Positions 23,725-33,323 are shown, counted from the stretch's first letter. The stretch is DNA of 64,000 nt from Heliomicrobium gestii (GCF_009877435.1 NZ_WXEX01000003.1:1-64000), one strand, 5' to 3'. Made by a program: numbers and translations. Notes: generated by a model from the sequence alone, not told the origin.

Positions 23725-25560
23725 TTAACGATTTCTCAAGTGATAAGGCACCGATGCGACGATCGTATTCTTTTTCAGCAGCAATACCGTTCGTAGCAGG
23801 AAACCTGTTTGGTTATGCAACAGATAGTGCCACCAGGTATGGGCGACAAACTCAGGGATGATGACGGTAACAACCTCTCCCGGATTGAGGTTTTTTTCTA
23901 GATTGTCGATGTAGTTGACGAGGGGATCGATGAGCTCCCGGTAGGGCGATTCGATAACAACAAGTTCGAAATTGATTTGTTTCTCTTGAAGTTTTTTCTG
24001 CAACTTCTCTGCCGTTTCCGGACTGGAAGAGACGTGGACAATGGTGATGTCTGTATCTTCGTTTGACATTGATTTTGCGAATTCCAATGCATTGAGCGCC
24101 GGTTTGGAGAGGGATGATATGGGAATCAGAATGTGGTTCTTCACGACATAGTAAGGGGACTGATTCTGAGAAGACAACTCCTGGGCCATGTCGGTGTAAT
24201 GCCTTTTGATTTTCTTGAATAGCAATACCAGCATCGGAATCGCCAGTAAGACCAGCCAAGCGCCGGCCATGAACTTGGTCGATGCGATGACGATGGTGAC
24301 GACGCCTGTCACTGTGGCGCCGATGCCGTTGACAAGGGCATTCATCTTGTAGCCTTTTGGCTTCAACCGGTTCCACCGGACAACCATGCCTGTTTGGGCG
24401 ATGGTGAAGGCGAGAAATACGCCGACTGCATACAAGGGGATCAGCGAGTGAACAGAGCCATGAAAAATCACGACCAGAGTGATCGCGCCTGCGCAAAGCA
24501 GTAAAATGCCGTTGTGGAAGACGAGACGATCTCCCCGCAGCGCGAAGACTCGAGGAATATACCCTTCTGACGCCAGTTTGGCCGCCATGATGGGGGCGCC
24601 GGCGAAGGCCGTATTGGCCGCTAAGATGAGAATGACAGCGGTGGCGGCTTGCAAGAAATAATACATGAAGGTCCTGCCGCCGAAGACCGTTTCGGCGATT
24701 TGTGACACCAGTGTCTCCCCATGTTGGGGCAATACATGAATCCAACCGGCCAGAACGCTGATCCCCCCGAAGAGGATCACCGAGAGACCGCCCAGGGATA
24801 ACAACACCTTTATGGCATTGCTCTCTTTCGGTTCTTTGAAGGAAGGGACGCCGTCGGCAACCGCTTCCACGCCGGTGAGCGCCGTACACCCGCCGGCAAA
24901 GGCTTTTAGCAGGATCCATACAAAAACGAGGTTACCCAGGTCGGAAGCATGGCCTTGATAGGGGGTGGCCTGGGGCGCAAGGTCTCCCGAGAAATAGCGG
25001 TAAAAACCGGTAGCGATCAGCGCCAGCATGGAGAAGATAAAGAAATAGGGAGGATAGGCAAGCAAATTTGCTGATTCACTGATGCCCCGCAAGTTGATGA
25101 TTGTCAATAAAACAATAAAAAAAACAGCTATCGCCACAGTATGAGGAAATAAGGAGGGGAAGGCTGACGTGATGGCCGCCGTTCCGGAAGATATGCTGAC
25201 CGCGATCGTCAATACATAATCGATGACAAGAGAAGCCCCGATGATGCAACCGTAGGTAGGGCCGAGAAACTCTTTGGCTACGGAATAGGCGCCTCCGCCC
25301 TCTGGATATGTTCGGATCACATGGGTATAGGAGAGAATCACGGTAAATAAAAGTAAAACGATGCAAAAGGCGATGGGAGGTAAATAGTGGAAGGCTATCT
25401 GGCCGATGACAGCCAAAACGAGCAGGATTTCCTCCGTCGCGTAGGCGACCGAACTCAGCGCGTCCGACGCGAAAATCGCGAGGGCTTTGGGCTTGGTGAT
25501 CGTCTCGTGAGTCAGTTGCCTGTTATGAAGCTTACTCCCTATCAGCAATCTACGAAGCAA
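23725..25560 (-). CDS. kimA: KimA-type potassium importer (APC superfamily)
   Basis: 611 aa, start TTG 25560 with GGGAGGT upstream. Twelve hydrophobic segments over residues about 25-450, then a soluble C-terminal domain of about 150 residues with a USP-like alpha/beta pattern (ILIPISSLSKPALNAL, ITIVHVSSS, VVTVIIPEF). Residues ALAIFASDALSSVAYATE, YPEGGGAYSVAKEFLG and LTIAVSISSGTAAITSAFP closely follow B. subtilis KimA (YdaO), a high-affinity K+/H+ symporter inhibited by cyclic di-AMP at the C-terminal domain. A generic amino-acid permease is the alternative. I looked for a ydaO-type c-di-AMP riboswitch upstream and do not see one. AT-richer than its neighbours. Confidence 0.85.
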   Translation of the reverse strand: MLRRLLIGSKLHNRQLTHETITKPKALAIFASDALSSVAYATEEILLVLAVIGQIAFHYLPPIAFCIVLLLFTVILSYTHVIRTYPEGGGAYSVAKEFLGPTYGCIIGASLVIDYVLTIAVSISSGTAAITSAFPSLFPHTVAIAVFFIVLLTIINLRGISESANLLAYPPYFFIFSMLALIATGFYRYFSGDLAPQATPYQGHASDLGNLVFVWILLKAFAGGCTALTGVEAVADGVPSFKEPKESNAIKVLLSLGGLSVILFGGISVLAGWIHVLPQHGETLVSQIAETVFGGRTFMYYFLQAATAVILILAANTAFAGAPIMAAKLASEGYIPRVFALRGDRLVFHNGILLLCAGAITLVVIFHGSVHSLIPLYAVGVFLAFTIAQTGMVVRWNRLKPKGYKMNALVNGIGATVTGVVTIVIASTKFMAGAWLVLLAIPMLVLLFKKIKRHYTDMAQELSSQNQSPYYVVKNHILIPISSLSKPALNALEFAKSMSNEDTDITIVHVSSSPETAEKLQKKLQEKQINFELVVIESPYRELIDPLVNYIDNLEKNLNPGEVVTVIIPEFVAHTWWHYLLHNQTGFLLRTVLLLKKNTIVASVPYHLRNR

Positions 25561-25635
25561 TTCGGTACCTCCCAGTTCAATTTTACGATATTATCCCCGA
25601 AGAAGCGGAAAAAAACCACGCATGACCACGAATAA

Positions 25636-25660
25636 AACCAGGGTGTTTGTCCCTGGCTTT
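25636..25660 (-). terminator. hairpin with T-run in the kimA upstream region
   Basis: CCAGGG (25638-25643) / CCCTGG (25651-25656); flanked by A/T so that on the minus strand it reads GCCAGGG-loop-CCCTGGTTTTATT, a terminator form. It lies about 75 bases before the kimA start and just downstream of two overlapping TATAAT-like elements on the minus strand (25674-25684). Confidence 0.55.
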
Positions 25661-25759
25661 ATATTTAATCAGTATTATATTATACGTCAACATAAAATGA
25701 ATACAAGTCGACAAAAAGTTGTGGAAATCTGTAATCGAATCACTGTGCGGATCTTCCTG

Positions 25760-25939
25760 TCATCGGGGCGGATTGGGGATAATGCCCGCTAAGACGAGGA
25801 CGTAGAGGACAATCGTCAAGTAAAAGGCGCCTGCGGCGCCCATCTTCCAGGGCGTTTGGGAGCGGAAGCCGGGAATCAAGGTCAGTATGCTGCTTTTTTC
25901 CGGTTCATTTTGGGGACGGTTTTTTTTTCTGTTGGCCAT
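25760..25939 (-). CDS. small single-span membrane protein
   Basis: 59 aa from ATG 25939 (GGAGATC ahead). The first 30 residues are polar and basic; residues about 37-53 are one membrane span (FYLTIVLYVLVLAG). No family recognised. It lies alone between kimA and the divergent GH113-like gene. Confidence 0.6.
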   Translation of the reverse strand: MANRKKNRPQNEPEKSSILTLIPGFRSQTPWKMGAAGAFYLTIVLYVLVLAGIIPNPPR

Positions 25940-26127
25940 GGGTGATCTCCTTCCTGCGGACGCCCGAAAAATGGAGCTGTCCGAATCGGTCTTTACCAAG
26001 AGAATATCATACCTCTGCCCCAATGGGATAGGGTGGACATTGCCTTGCCTTGAATAGAATAGAAATGAAAAACCTTTGCCGGGAAAAAGAGCCGCGAGGC
26101 GGCGGGGGAGTGGGGCGCTTGGAAAGG

Positions 26128-27132
26128 ATGAGGAAGATCAAATCGGGAAACTTGCTGCCAGATCGGATGGACGATATCACCCTGCCGCTGGAGAATGCCC
26201 GCCGCCTGAAGCTGAATTGTCTCAATGTTCCCCTTCGGGTCGATGTGCCAGACCCGCAGTCAGCGGGAATGACCCTCCACCCGCAGGCCTTTGCTCAGGC
26301 CGCCGCCGCCATGCCGGAGATTCGCCGAGCCGGGCTGGCGGCCTTTCTGGAACCCTTCCCTTGGGTTCAGGCTGGCGGCTTGGCCGAAACTGCCTGGGAT
26401 CCCGGCGATGTGAACGCCTGGTTTGAGGAATGGAGCCGGATCTGCCTCCAGGCCGCCTACTTTGCCCACCAGGAAGGGATCGACACGCTGGTCATCTCGG
26501 ACGGAATCATTCATCTTGAACCGCACAGTCGCGAGTGGATCGCCTTGATAGAAGACATCCGCAAACTGTACCGGGGTCGCATCACCTATCGAACCCAGTG
26601 GTGGTACACCTCCTGGGCGAACCCGGTCTCCCTCTATGAGTACCGGCGCAAGCTGCAAAACCCGCTCTTCGACAAGGTGGACTTCATCTCCATTTCGGCC
26701 TACTTTGAGTTGACGAACCGGGAGCAGCCGCCTGAAAAGGAACTGGTCGATGCCTGGCGTCGCTCCACCCGTTACCTGCGACGGCAGCCCATTTTCGATC
26801 AGGTCAGAGACTTGCATGAACGGTGGCGAAAGCCGATCTTTTTTGGAGAGGTGGGTTATGTCGACCGGTCTGGCACGAACCGCATGCCCTGGAGCGCAGC
26901 GCCTTCGGAGCGAGAGAATCTGCAGGAGCAACGAGACTGCTTTGCCGCTTTTTTCCGGGTCTTTTGGCATCAACCCTGGTTCCTTGGCGCCTCTGTCTTT
27001 CAGATCCACATGCCAGAGTCGCGCTACTACCCCATGGATAGGCCTGCAGAGTCGATCATCGCCACTGCGCCGACAGAGGTTGCCAGCAACGCGCTATCGG
27101 CAGGTTTGCGCGATCTGTTGAACCGATTTTAA
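26128..27132 (+). CDS. GH113-like TIM-barrel glycosidase, possibly N-terminally short
   Basis: 334 aa from ATG 26128; the start is uncertain because no clear ribosome binding site precedes it and the frame is open to 26050. The body follows glycoside hydrolase family 113: GLAAFLEPFPW, EEWSRICLQAAYFAHQEGIDTLVISDGI, REWIALIEDIRKLYRGRITYRTQWW, VDFISISAYFEL, KPIFFGEVGYVDRSG and a late FFRVFWHQPWFLGASVFQI. Glu in FGEVGY is the expected catalytic nucleophile; the acid/base Glu that usually follows a G in the middle of the barrel reads SDGII here and is not obvious. No signal peptide, so any activity would be cytoplasmic. Function as a mannanase is not proven. Confidence 0.6.
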   Translation: MRKIKSGNLLPDRMDDITLPLENARRLKLNCLNVPLRVDVPDPQSAGMTLHPQAFAQAAAAMPEIRRAGLAAFLEPFPWVQAGGLAETAWDPGDVNAWFEEWSRICLQAAYFAHQEGIDTLVISDGIIHLEPHSREWIALIEDIRKLYRGRITYRTQWWYTSWANPVSLYEYRRKLQNPLFDKVDFISISAYFELTNREQPPEKELVDAWRRSTRYLRRQPIFDQVRDLHERWRKPIFFGEVGYVDRSGTNRMPWSAAPSERENLQEQRDCFAAFFRVFWHQPWFLGASVFQIHMPESRYYPMDRPAESIIATAPTEVASNALSAGLRDLLNRF

Positions 27133-27271
27133 AAGGACCGGGGGTGAGGTGGGACGAAGGGATGGGATGCAACATAGGGTAGGTAATAACATGAACGAAG
27201 GGCCAAAGCAAGGCGAAACCCGGACGATTGCGATGTAGGGGAATCAGGGAGAGGAAGCGAGGGGATGGCCG

Positions 27272-27814
27272 ATGCGATACAGGGCATTGGTCTTGTTTGT
27301 CGTGCTGATGGCGCTCCCCCTCGCGGCGACAGCCCTTGGTTTTGACCTGGGCGCCGCCGTTGATTGGATGCGCGCTCAAGGGCTATGGGCCTTTTGCTTT
27401 ACCGTTCCGGCCCACATCCTCCTCAGCATATCGCCGCTGAGTTCCGATCCGGTGGCTTTGGTCAATGGTTTCATCTATGGAACGGCTCTCGGCGCAGTCG
27501 CCAACGGATTGGGCTCCATGGGAGGCGCTGTGGCCGGCTATTGGCTGATCCGCCGGAGCGCCGAAGAGATCTCCCTGCCGGAGCAATTCGCCAAGTTGCC
27601 CCGGTGGTTGCGCGAGTTTCCCGTCGCTTCACCGGTCTTTCTCATCGGTGTTCGACTGATCCCCCTGATCGGCGGGGATATTGTCAAATACGCTGCGGCC
27701 TTATACCGCGTGCCCTTTCGCCGTTTCCTCTGGACCCAAGCGGTAGGCATCACTCCCTGGGCGATCTTTTTGGCCGCCGTCGGCGCCGGTTTCTCCTTTT
27801 TGATCGGACAATAG
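27272..27814 (+). CDS. TVP38/TMEM64 (SNARE-associated) family membrane protein
   Basis: 180 aa from ATG 27272 (GAGGGGATGG upstream). About five hydrophobic segments; the family region has DPVALVNGFIYGTALGAVANGLGSMGGAVAGYWLIRR and, later, FLIGVRLIPLIGGDIVKYAAALYRVPFRRFLWTQAVGITPWAI, where the conserved Gly and Arg-Pro positions of the DedA-like/VTT fold can be seen. Members act in lipid scrambling or membrane homeostasis. Followed by nadE about 85 bases later. Confidence 0.85.
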   Translation: MRYRALVLFVVLMALPLAATALGFDLGAAVDWMRAQGLWAFCFTVPAHILLSISPLSSDPVALVNGFIYGTALGAVANGLGSMGGAVAGYWLIRRSAEEISLPEQFAKLPRWLREFPVASPVFLIGVRLIPLIGGDIVKYAAALYRVPFRRFLWTQAVGITPWAIFLAAVGAGFSFLIGQ

Positions 27815-27897
27815 CGATAAAGGTTTGCGCAAGGGACCGCAGGGATGATACCATAATAAGGACTTTGTCTATCATACATCATCCGGGAGTGGGAACC

Positions 27898-29553
27898 GTG
27901 AAAATTGCTATCGCCCAGTGCAATCCCGTCGTAGGAGACATTGAAGCCAACGTAGCCAAAGCCGTTGACGCCTGGTCCCGGGCCGCGCAAGCAGGGGCGT
28001 CCCTGATCGTCTTTTCGGAGCTCTACCTGACCGGCTACCCGCCGAAAGATCTGTTGGAAAAAAACTGGTTTATTGATCGGATTGAGGCGGCTCTGGACGA
28101 TTTGGTCCGTCGTTCCCTCGATTATCCGGCGACAGCCATTCTCATCGGCGCGCCTTTACGGTGGGACAACCCTGCCGGCAAGGGCATGGCGAACGCCGCC
28201 CTGCTCATCGGCGGAGGAAAGGTGCTGCACCGGCAGGCCAAATCGCTCCTGCCGACCTATGACGTCTTTGATGAGGCCCGCTATTTCGATCCAGCGGCGG
28301 ATGCCGCACCGGTTTCTTTTGGTGGCGAGATGCTCGGCATCTCCATCTGTGAAGACGCCTGGAACGACCCTGAGTTCTGGCCTCAACGCCGCCTCTATGA
28401 CCGTGATCCGATCGAGGAATTGGCGCGAGGCGGCGCTACGGTGTTGATCAACATCTCGGCGTCTCCTTTTGAGATGGGCAAGGTGGAGACCCGGTACCGG
28501 TTGATTCGCAACCATGCCGTCCGATTCGGCCTTCCGTTCGTCTATGTCAATCAGGTGGGCGCTAATGATGAGTTGATCTTTGACGGCGGCAGCATGGCCC
28601 TGGACGGAAAAGGGGCATTGCTGTCCCAGTGTCCCGCCTTCCGAGAAGATTTCGCCATCGTCGATGTGAAACAGGCGCCCAACGAGGCAGGAACGCCGGC
28701 GGCCTTCGTTTCCCAAAACCGGGCGGCGTCGGTCCATGACGCCCTCGTTCTCGGCATTCGCGACTACCTGGGCAAGTGCGGTTTTTCCAAGGCCGTTGTC
28801 GGTCTTTCCGGTGGCATCGATTCGGCCGTCACCTGCTGTCTCGCCGCCGAGGCGCTGGGCGCCGAAAACGTCCTTGGGATCTCCATGCCGTCGCCGTACT
28901 CCTCTGTCGGCAGCGTGGAAGACTCGCGCCTGTTGGCGGCCAACCTGTGCGTTCCCTTCAAGGTCATCCCCATCGCCGACATCTACCACGCCTACCTCTT
29001 CAGTCTGGAGATGCATTTCGATGGCCGGAAGACCGATGTGACCGAAGAAAACCTGCAGGCCCGCATCCGCGGCAACACCCTCATGGCCTTCTCGAACAAG
29101 TTTGGGCACCTGCTCCTTTCGACAGGCAATAAGAGCGAGATGGCTACGGGCTACTGCACCCTTTACGGCGACATGAGCGGCGGTTTGAGTGTCCTTTCCG
29201 ATGTGCCCAAGACGCTTGTTTACGAGCTGGCCGAATACATCAACCGGGAGGGAGAGGTCATACCCCGGGCGATCATTGAAAAAGCGCCTTCAGCGGAACT
29301 GCGTCCCGACCAGAAGGATCAGGACACATTGCCGCCCTATCCGGTGCTGGATGCGATTTTGCAGCTCTACATTGAGGAAGGGCAATCGGCGGAAGCGATC
29401 GTGGCGCGCGGCTTTGAGGCTGAGACGGTCCGCTGGGTGATCAAAACCGTCAACCGCAGTGAGCACAAGCGCCGTCAGGCAGCGCCCGGCTTGAAGGTGA
29501 CCACAAAAGCCTTCGGTGTCGGTCGTCGCATGCCCGTAGCGGCTAGGTATTAA
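27898..29553 (+). CDS. nadE: glutamine-dependent NAD+ synthetase
   Basis: 551 aa from GTG 27898 (GGGAGTGGG upstream). N-terminal nitrilase-type glutaminase: Glu in FSELYLTGY, Lys in AKSLLPTYDVFDEARYF, Cys in ISICEDAW. C-terminal synthetase: P-loop SGGIDSAVTCC, then STGNKSEMATGYCTLYGDM. It makes NAD+ from nicotinate adenine dinucleotide with ammonia drawn from glutamine through an internal channel. Full length for the two-domain bacterial form. A terminator follows. Confidence 0.95.
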   Translation: MKIAIAQCNPVVGDIEANVAKAVDAWSRAAQAGASLIVFSELYLTGYPPKDLLEKNWFIDRIEAALDDLVRRSLDYPATAILIGAPLRWDNPAGKGMANAALLIGGGKVLHRQAKSLLPTYDVFDEARYFDPAADAAPVSFGGEMLGISICEDAWNDPEFWPQRRLYDRDPIEELARGGATVLINISASPFEMGKVETRYRLIRNHAVRFGLPFVYVNQVGANDELIFDGGSMALDGKGALLSQCPAFREDFAIVDVKQAPNEAGTPAAFVSQNRAASVHDALVLGIRDYLGKCGFSKAVVGLSGGIDSAVTCCLAAEALGAENVLGISMPSPYSSVGSVEDSRLLAANLCVPFKVIPIADIYHAYLFSLEMHFDGRKTDVTEENLQARIRGNTLMAFSNKFGHLLLSTGNKSEMATGYCTLYGDMSGGLSVLSDVPKTLVYELAEYINREGEVIPRAIIEKAPSAELRPDQKDQDTLPPYPVLDAILQLYIEEGQSAEAIVARGFEAETVRWVIKTVNRSEHKRRQAAPGLKVTTKAFGVGRRMPVAARY

Positions 29554-29558
29554 ATGAT

Positions 29559-29597
29559 AAAACCCGTCAGTTTCTCAGAAAACGGCGGGTTTTTTTA
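29559..29597 (+). terminator. nadE terminator
   Basis: Imperfect stem AAACCCGTC ... GGCGGGTTT with a second short stem inside, followed by seven T. Confidence 0.7.
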
Positions 29598-29718
29598 TAG
29601 AATTTAACACTCTCTTGCAGGATATAGATTGCCAATACAGAAATAATCAGCATCAAAAAGCAAAGCTCATCCTTGGTTTATCGTTGAAGGGATTTTTTTA
29701 AAAAAAGGAGGTAGAGGC

Positions 29719-30774
29719 GTGAGGGAAAAAAGGCGATTGTTGTCAGTTGTGATACTGGTAGGTCTCTTGATATGCCTTGGCTTTTCCGGAACGGCATCAG
29801 CGATGACGGATGATCCTGAATTGCATGAATTGGACACGAGCGTAACAACGTTCAAAGTCGGCTTCGCCACCGAAAATAATTTTTTAAGCATCGTCCTTAT
29901 TGAACCGCCGGTATCGAGCAGCCCTGTGCTCAACCCCGGTGAGAGCAAAGAATTCACTGTGTCCATTCCCGATGGGATCCTTTTCCCTCAGAATAACGGG
30001 GGTACGGTCCAAGTAAGTAATCGGCTTTTGTATTCACCTACCCCCTCTCAACACATACCGGAAATTTACAATGCGTCGCTAACGACCATAACCGATTCGG
30101 TCTATGAAAATCGTTGTTACGCTTCTCTTGATTTACAAACTGTCACAAGCGATGTCTACGGGTACATCGAGCGCACTGACCCTGTCAGTCTGGATGATAG
30201 GAGACTCAAGGCCTTTAAGGTGGAGATTCGCAACGATAAAAACGTGCCAGCACAGGTAAATCGGATCGAGCTCACATTTTCGAATATGGTAGCGCTAACC
30301 AACAACAGCGATATTTTTGCCAGCATAAATGCTGTCAACGATTGGTTTACCGGTGGGAAAGTCCTATTGGTAGACCGGCGCTCCTTCGTTCAGTCAACCA
30401 GCGTGACGGATGCGATTGACAACGATGACGTCATCAAATTTCCCGCAACCATGACGTACTCTCGAGTGGGATCGGCGGAACCGGTTCGGGCTGTCGCCAA
30501 TCTGATCGGCGTCACATCCAACGGTGAAAAGATCCCCTTGTCCACCAGCGTGAAGGAGGTCACCGACTTTGGCGCTGATCAGGGCGGATGCGCAACCTTT
30601 GATGATTTGACTATCCCGACGGACCAGTTGTCCTGTTTTGACTACTTTTTCGTGCGAACTTTTCTTTGGGATCATGAAGACACCATGCATTCCAAGGCGA
30701 GGAAGGCGGTAAAAAAATACAATCCTGTGATGACGTCACCACCGCCTCCGCCACTACCGCCACACGACCCCTGA
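29719..30774 (+). CDS. exported protein of unknown function with Pro tail
   Basis: 351 aa from GTG 29719 with AAAAGGAGGT upstream. Signal peptide: basic MREKRR, hydrophobic residues 8-22, then a likely cleavage after TASA. The mature part is beta-rich and Asp/Ser/Thr-rich with two Cys pairs (RCYASL, GCATFDDLTIP, LSCFDYF). The end is SPPPPPLPP, a proline run that could span the cell wall. No family recognised. The DNA is AT-richer than the genes to its left. It lies 64 bases ahead of an SLH protein, so the two may be one exported pair. Confidence 0.75.
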   Translation: MREKRRLLSVVILVGLLICLGFSGTASAMTDDPELHELDTSVTTFKVGFATENNFLSIVLIEPPVSSSPVLNPGESKEFTVSIPDGILFPQNNGGTVQVSNRLLYSPTPSQHIPEIYNASLTTITDSVYENRCYASLDLQTVTSDVYGYIERTDPVSLDDRRLKAFKVEIRNDKNVPAQVNRIELTFSNMVALTNNSDIFASINAVNDWFTGGKVLLVDRRSFVQSTSVTDAIDNDDVIKFPATMTYSRVGSAEPVRAVANLIGVTSNGEKIPLSTSVKEVTDFGADQGGCATFDDLTIPTDQLSCFDYFFVRTFLWDHEDTMHSKARKAVKKYNPVMTSPPPPPLPPHDP

Positions 30775-30838
30775 ATGCCCTAGCCAAGGCGCCTGGGTGT
30801 GATGTCGCATAATGGAAAAAACACGAAGGAGGACCCAA

Positions 30839-33115
30839 ATGAATCCATTTCATCGTTGGTCACTAAAACGTTGGTTGATTGCCCCCGTAACGCTGGCGAT
30901 CACCTTATCGACGACATTGAACCCCTTGACGGCCTTAGCGGCCGACGGGGGGAAATCTTTCACGCCCCAGCCCACTACGCCGCCAGCCTTATTCAGCGAT
31001 GTCTCGGGCGGTGATCCCGGGTATGTCTTCATCAATTACTCGGTCAAACGGGGAATGCTTGCCGGTTACCCCGATGGTTCCTTCCATCCCGATGAGGGAT
31101 TGACGCGGGCGCAAGCAGCCTTCCTGATGGCCAAGCGAATGAACCTGCCCCTTGACGGCGCGGGACAATCTCCCTTTCCTGATGTGCCTTCCGACCACTG
31201 GGCCCAGTCTGCCATCGCCGCATCCAGCAAGGCCGGCGTGCTGCGGGGGTTTGAGGACGGGACCTTCCGTCCTGACGAACCTTTGACACGGATTCAATCG
31301 GTCGTCCTGCTTCTCCGGCTGGAGAAGTCTGCCTTGCCCGCGGTGAAGCGGAGCTTTACCGATATTCCGGAAGACTACTGGGCGAAAGATCAGGCGGCTG
31401 TTGCGGCGGAAGCCGGCCTTGTGGACCTGCCGAAGGAGAGCAATGCCTTCTCGCCGGACCGCACCTTTAACCGGCGGGAATTGGCGCGCGCCTTATCGAT
31501 GCTCTACACCCTAGCGCCCTCGCTGCGTTCGACAGATCTCCCGATCAAACTGGTTGCCAAGGACGGAACGACGACCGTGACCACCGGTTCAGCGTCTACA
31601 CAAGTCAAAGGGGAGCGGGCGGTTACGCCTGGAGACAGCATCTACGTAGAATCGGGAACGGCGGAATTGCTCTTTGACGATGGCACCGGTATGTTGCTAA
31701 AAAAAGGCACCCGCATGACTGTGAAGGAGGCCAAGGGTCGCGCCTACATAAAAAACCAGGGTTTGCCTGGTGTCTCCGTTGATTGGCTGCATGTCAATAT
31801 GTCCGATGGGGAAGCGGTTGGCGTATTGGCGACGAATCGCATTTTGCGTAAAACCACCTCCGCCGGGATCAACACTATGTTTGGCCAGACCAGCCCCCTG
31901 CTGGCTGCCGCTTCTGATGCCGTTTTGAGCGAAGCCCTGTCTAAGCTGCGTCTCGCCGAAGAAGATCAAGGCGCCAAGGACGATGAATGGTGGAAGGTCG
32001 CTGCGGAAGAAAAAACGCACATCCAGATGGATATGGCCTGGGGGGTTGCCGCCGTTCAGGGAACTCGCTTTGCCGCCCGCGGCAACAGCGGAGGGACGGG
32101 CTCCTTCAGCGTGATCGACGGCCGGGGGAGCATCGCTGCCGCAGGACAGTCCTTTGCTGTCCCCCCCGGTCTGGAAACAACAGTCGCCGCGCCCGGTCAG
32201 CCGCCGGCGCCCCCGGCGCCCTTATCGCCGGCTGCCATTGCGAGCTTTGTGGCGGCTCAATCCTTCTTGACGCAACAAGCGGCCGCCGCCGTGCAGAATC
32301 AACCGGCGCCGGTCGCCGTGCCGCCGGCGCTGCAAGCCCAGCTTGCCCCGACGATTGCGCCGACACCGGTTCCGCCGGCAGTTCCACCGGCGATCCAGTC
32401 GCTCTACCGGTCCATCAACCAGGTTGAGGTAAGTGCCGCAGCCAGTGTTTCCAGCAACACGCCGGCAACGAACGCGCCGGCGGCTCCGGCGGCGACAACG
32501 ACGACAACGCCGTCACATTCGTCCGGTGGCGGTTCAAGCAACCGGTACATCACCGATTTGACGGCTGTGGGGGAAGATGGGAAGGTTCGCTTGACCTTCA
32601 CCGCCCCGGCCGGCGCTACGACAGTTTTGGTCCAGCAGTCGACGGACGGCGGGGCGACCTGGTCTCCGGCCGCTGTTACGGAAACCCTGTCAGCGTCTTC
32701 CACGAGCGCTTCGGTGATCGGGGTGACAAACGGCCAGTCATACAAGTTCCAACTCATCGTAACCGGAGGGACCTACGCGGGGACATCGAACATGGCAATG
32801 GCTACGCCCCAGGTAACGCAGGGAGTCACCTATAACATAACGACTTCTGCTGCGCAAAACCCCGTCACGATTCAAGGCCTGTTGAAAAACAGCGGCGATG
32901 TCCAACCGAATGTCGATGTCACCCTTCGTGTGACCAAAATCGCTGACGGAGCAGTGCAGAACGTGCTCTTCGATCAGACGGTCACCGACAACCAAGGTAG
33001 CTTTGCCTTCATAGAGTACCTGCCGATCGGCAAAAGCCCGATTGAATACACCATCTATGTGGGCGGATTGGGCACACCGCAGTCGGTGAAGATCACGATG
33101 CCCACCGGTGATTGA
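30839..33115 (+). CDS. S-layer-homology surface protein with FecR and fibronectin-like regions
   Basis: 758 aa from ATG 30839 with AAGGAGG upstream. Signal peptide (residues 1-34, ending LTALAA). Three SLH modules: about 50-97 (GYPDGSFHPDEGLTRAQAAFLMAKRM), 113-160 (GFEDGTFRPDEPLTRIQ) and 176-228 (FTDIPEDYWAKD ... FNRRELARAL). A FecR-like region at about 245-440 (VTPGDSIYVESGTAELLFDDGTG ... GVAAVQGTRFAAR). Then an Ala/Pro-rich linker to about 560, a fibronectin-III-like domain at about 575-660 (DLTAVGEDGKVRLTF) and a final beta domain. SLH modules bind pyruvylated cell-wall polymer, so the protein is displayed outside. Confidence 0.9.
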   Translation: MNPFHRWSLKRWLIAPVTLAITLSTTLNPLTALAADGGKSFTPQPTTPPALFSDVSGGDPGYVFINYSVKRGMLAGYPDGSFHPDEGLTRAQAAFLMAKRMNLPLDGAGQSPFPDVPSDHWAQSAIAASSKAGVLRGFEDGTFRPDEPLTRIQSVVLLLRLEKSALPAVKRSFTDIPEDYWAKDQAAVAAEAGLVDLPKESNAFSPDRTFNRRELARALSMLYTLAPSLRSTDLPIKLVAKDGTTTVTTGSASTQVKGERAVTPGDSIYVESGTAELLFDDGTGMLLKKGTRMTVKEAKGRAYIKNQGLPGVSVDWLHVNMSDGEAVGVLATNRILRKTTSAGINTMFGQTSPLLAAASDAVLSEALSKLRLAEEDQGAKDDEWWKVAAEEKTHIQMDMAWGVAAVQGTRFAARGNSGGTGSFSVIDGRGSIAAAGQSFAVPPGLETTVAAPGQPPAPPAPLSPAAIASFVAAQSFLTQQAAAAVQNQPAPVAVPPALQAQLAPTIAPTPVPPAVPPAIQSLYRSINQVEVSAAASVSSNTPATNAPAAPAATTTTTPSHSSGGGSSNRYITDLTAVGEDGKVRLTFTAPAGATTVLVQQSTDGGATWSPAAVTETLSASSTSASVIGVTNGQSYKFQLIVTGGTYAGTSNMAMATPQVTQGVTYNITTSAAQNPVTIQGLLKNSGDVQPNVDVTLRVTKIADGAVQNVLFDQTVTDNQGSFAFIEYLPIGKSPIEYTIYVGGLGTPQSVKITMPTGD

Positions 33116-33148
33116 CACAAGACGCTTACGACCTTGATAAGCCTGTCG

Positions 33149-33188
33149 AAAAAAGAGCCTGGATCGCCGATGATCCAGGCTCTTTTGC
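33149..33188 (+). terminator. terminator of the SLH protein gene
   Basis: Perfect 15-bp stem AAAAGAGCCTGGATC (33151-33165) / GATCCAGGCTCTTTT (33172-33186), 6-base loop; works on both strands. Confidence 0.85.
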
Positions 33189-33323
33189 GCAGTACAAGGG
33201 CTCTTTTGAAGCTATGCTTTCCTCCGCGCGCCGGAAAGGTCCCTTTGGGTTGCATCGAAAGGGAAGATCGGTCAGAATAAAAGCAAGACGCCAGTACATA
33301 ACAAACCGGTTAAGGGGGCCTCT

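Noticed and set aside
25561-25700. c-di-AMP (ydaO) riboswitch ahead of kimA
   Set aside because: The conserved sequence blocks of that riboswitch are not visible, and the leader is too short.
32150-32520. Repeated CCGGC/GCCG pattern
   Set aside because: Codes the Ala/Pro linker of the SLH protein.
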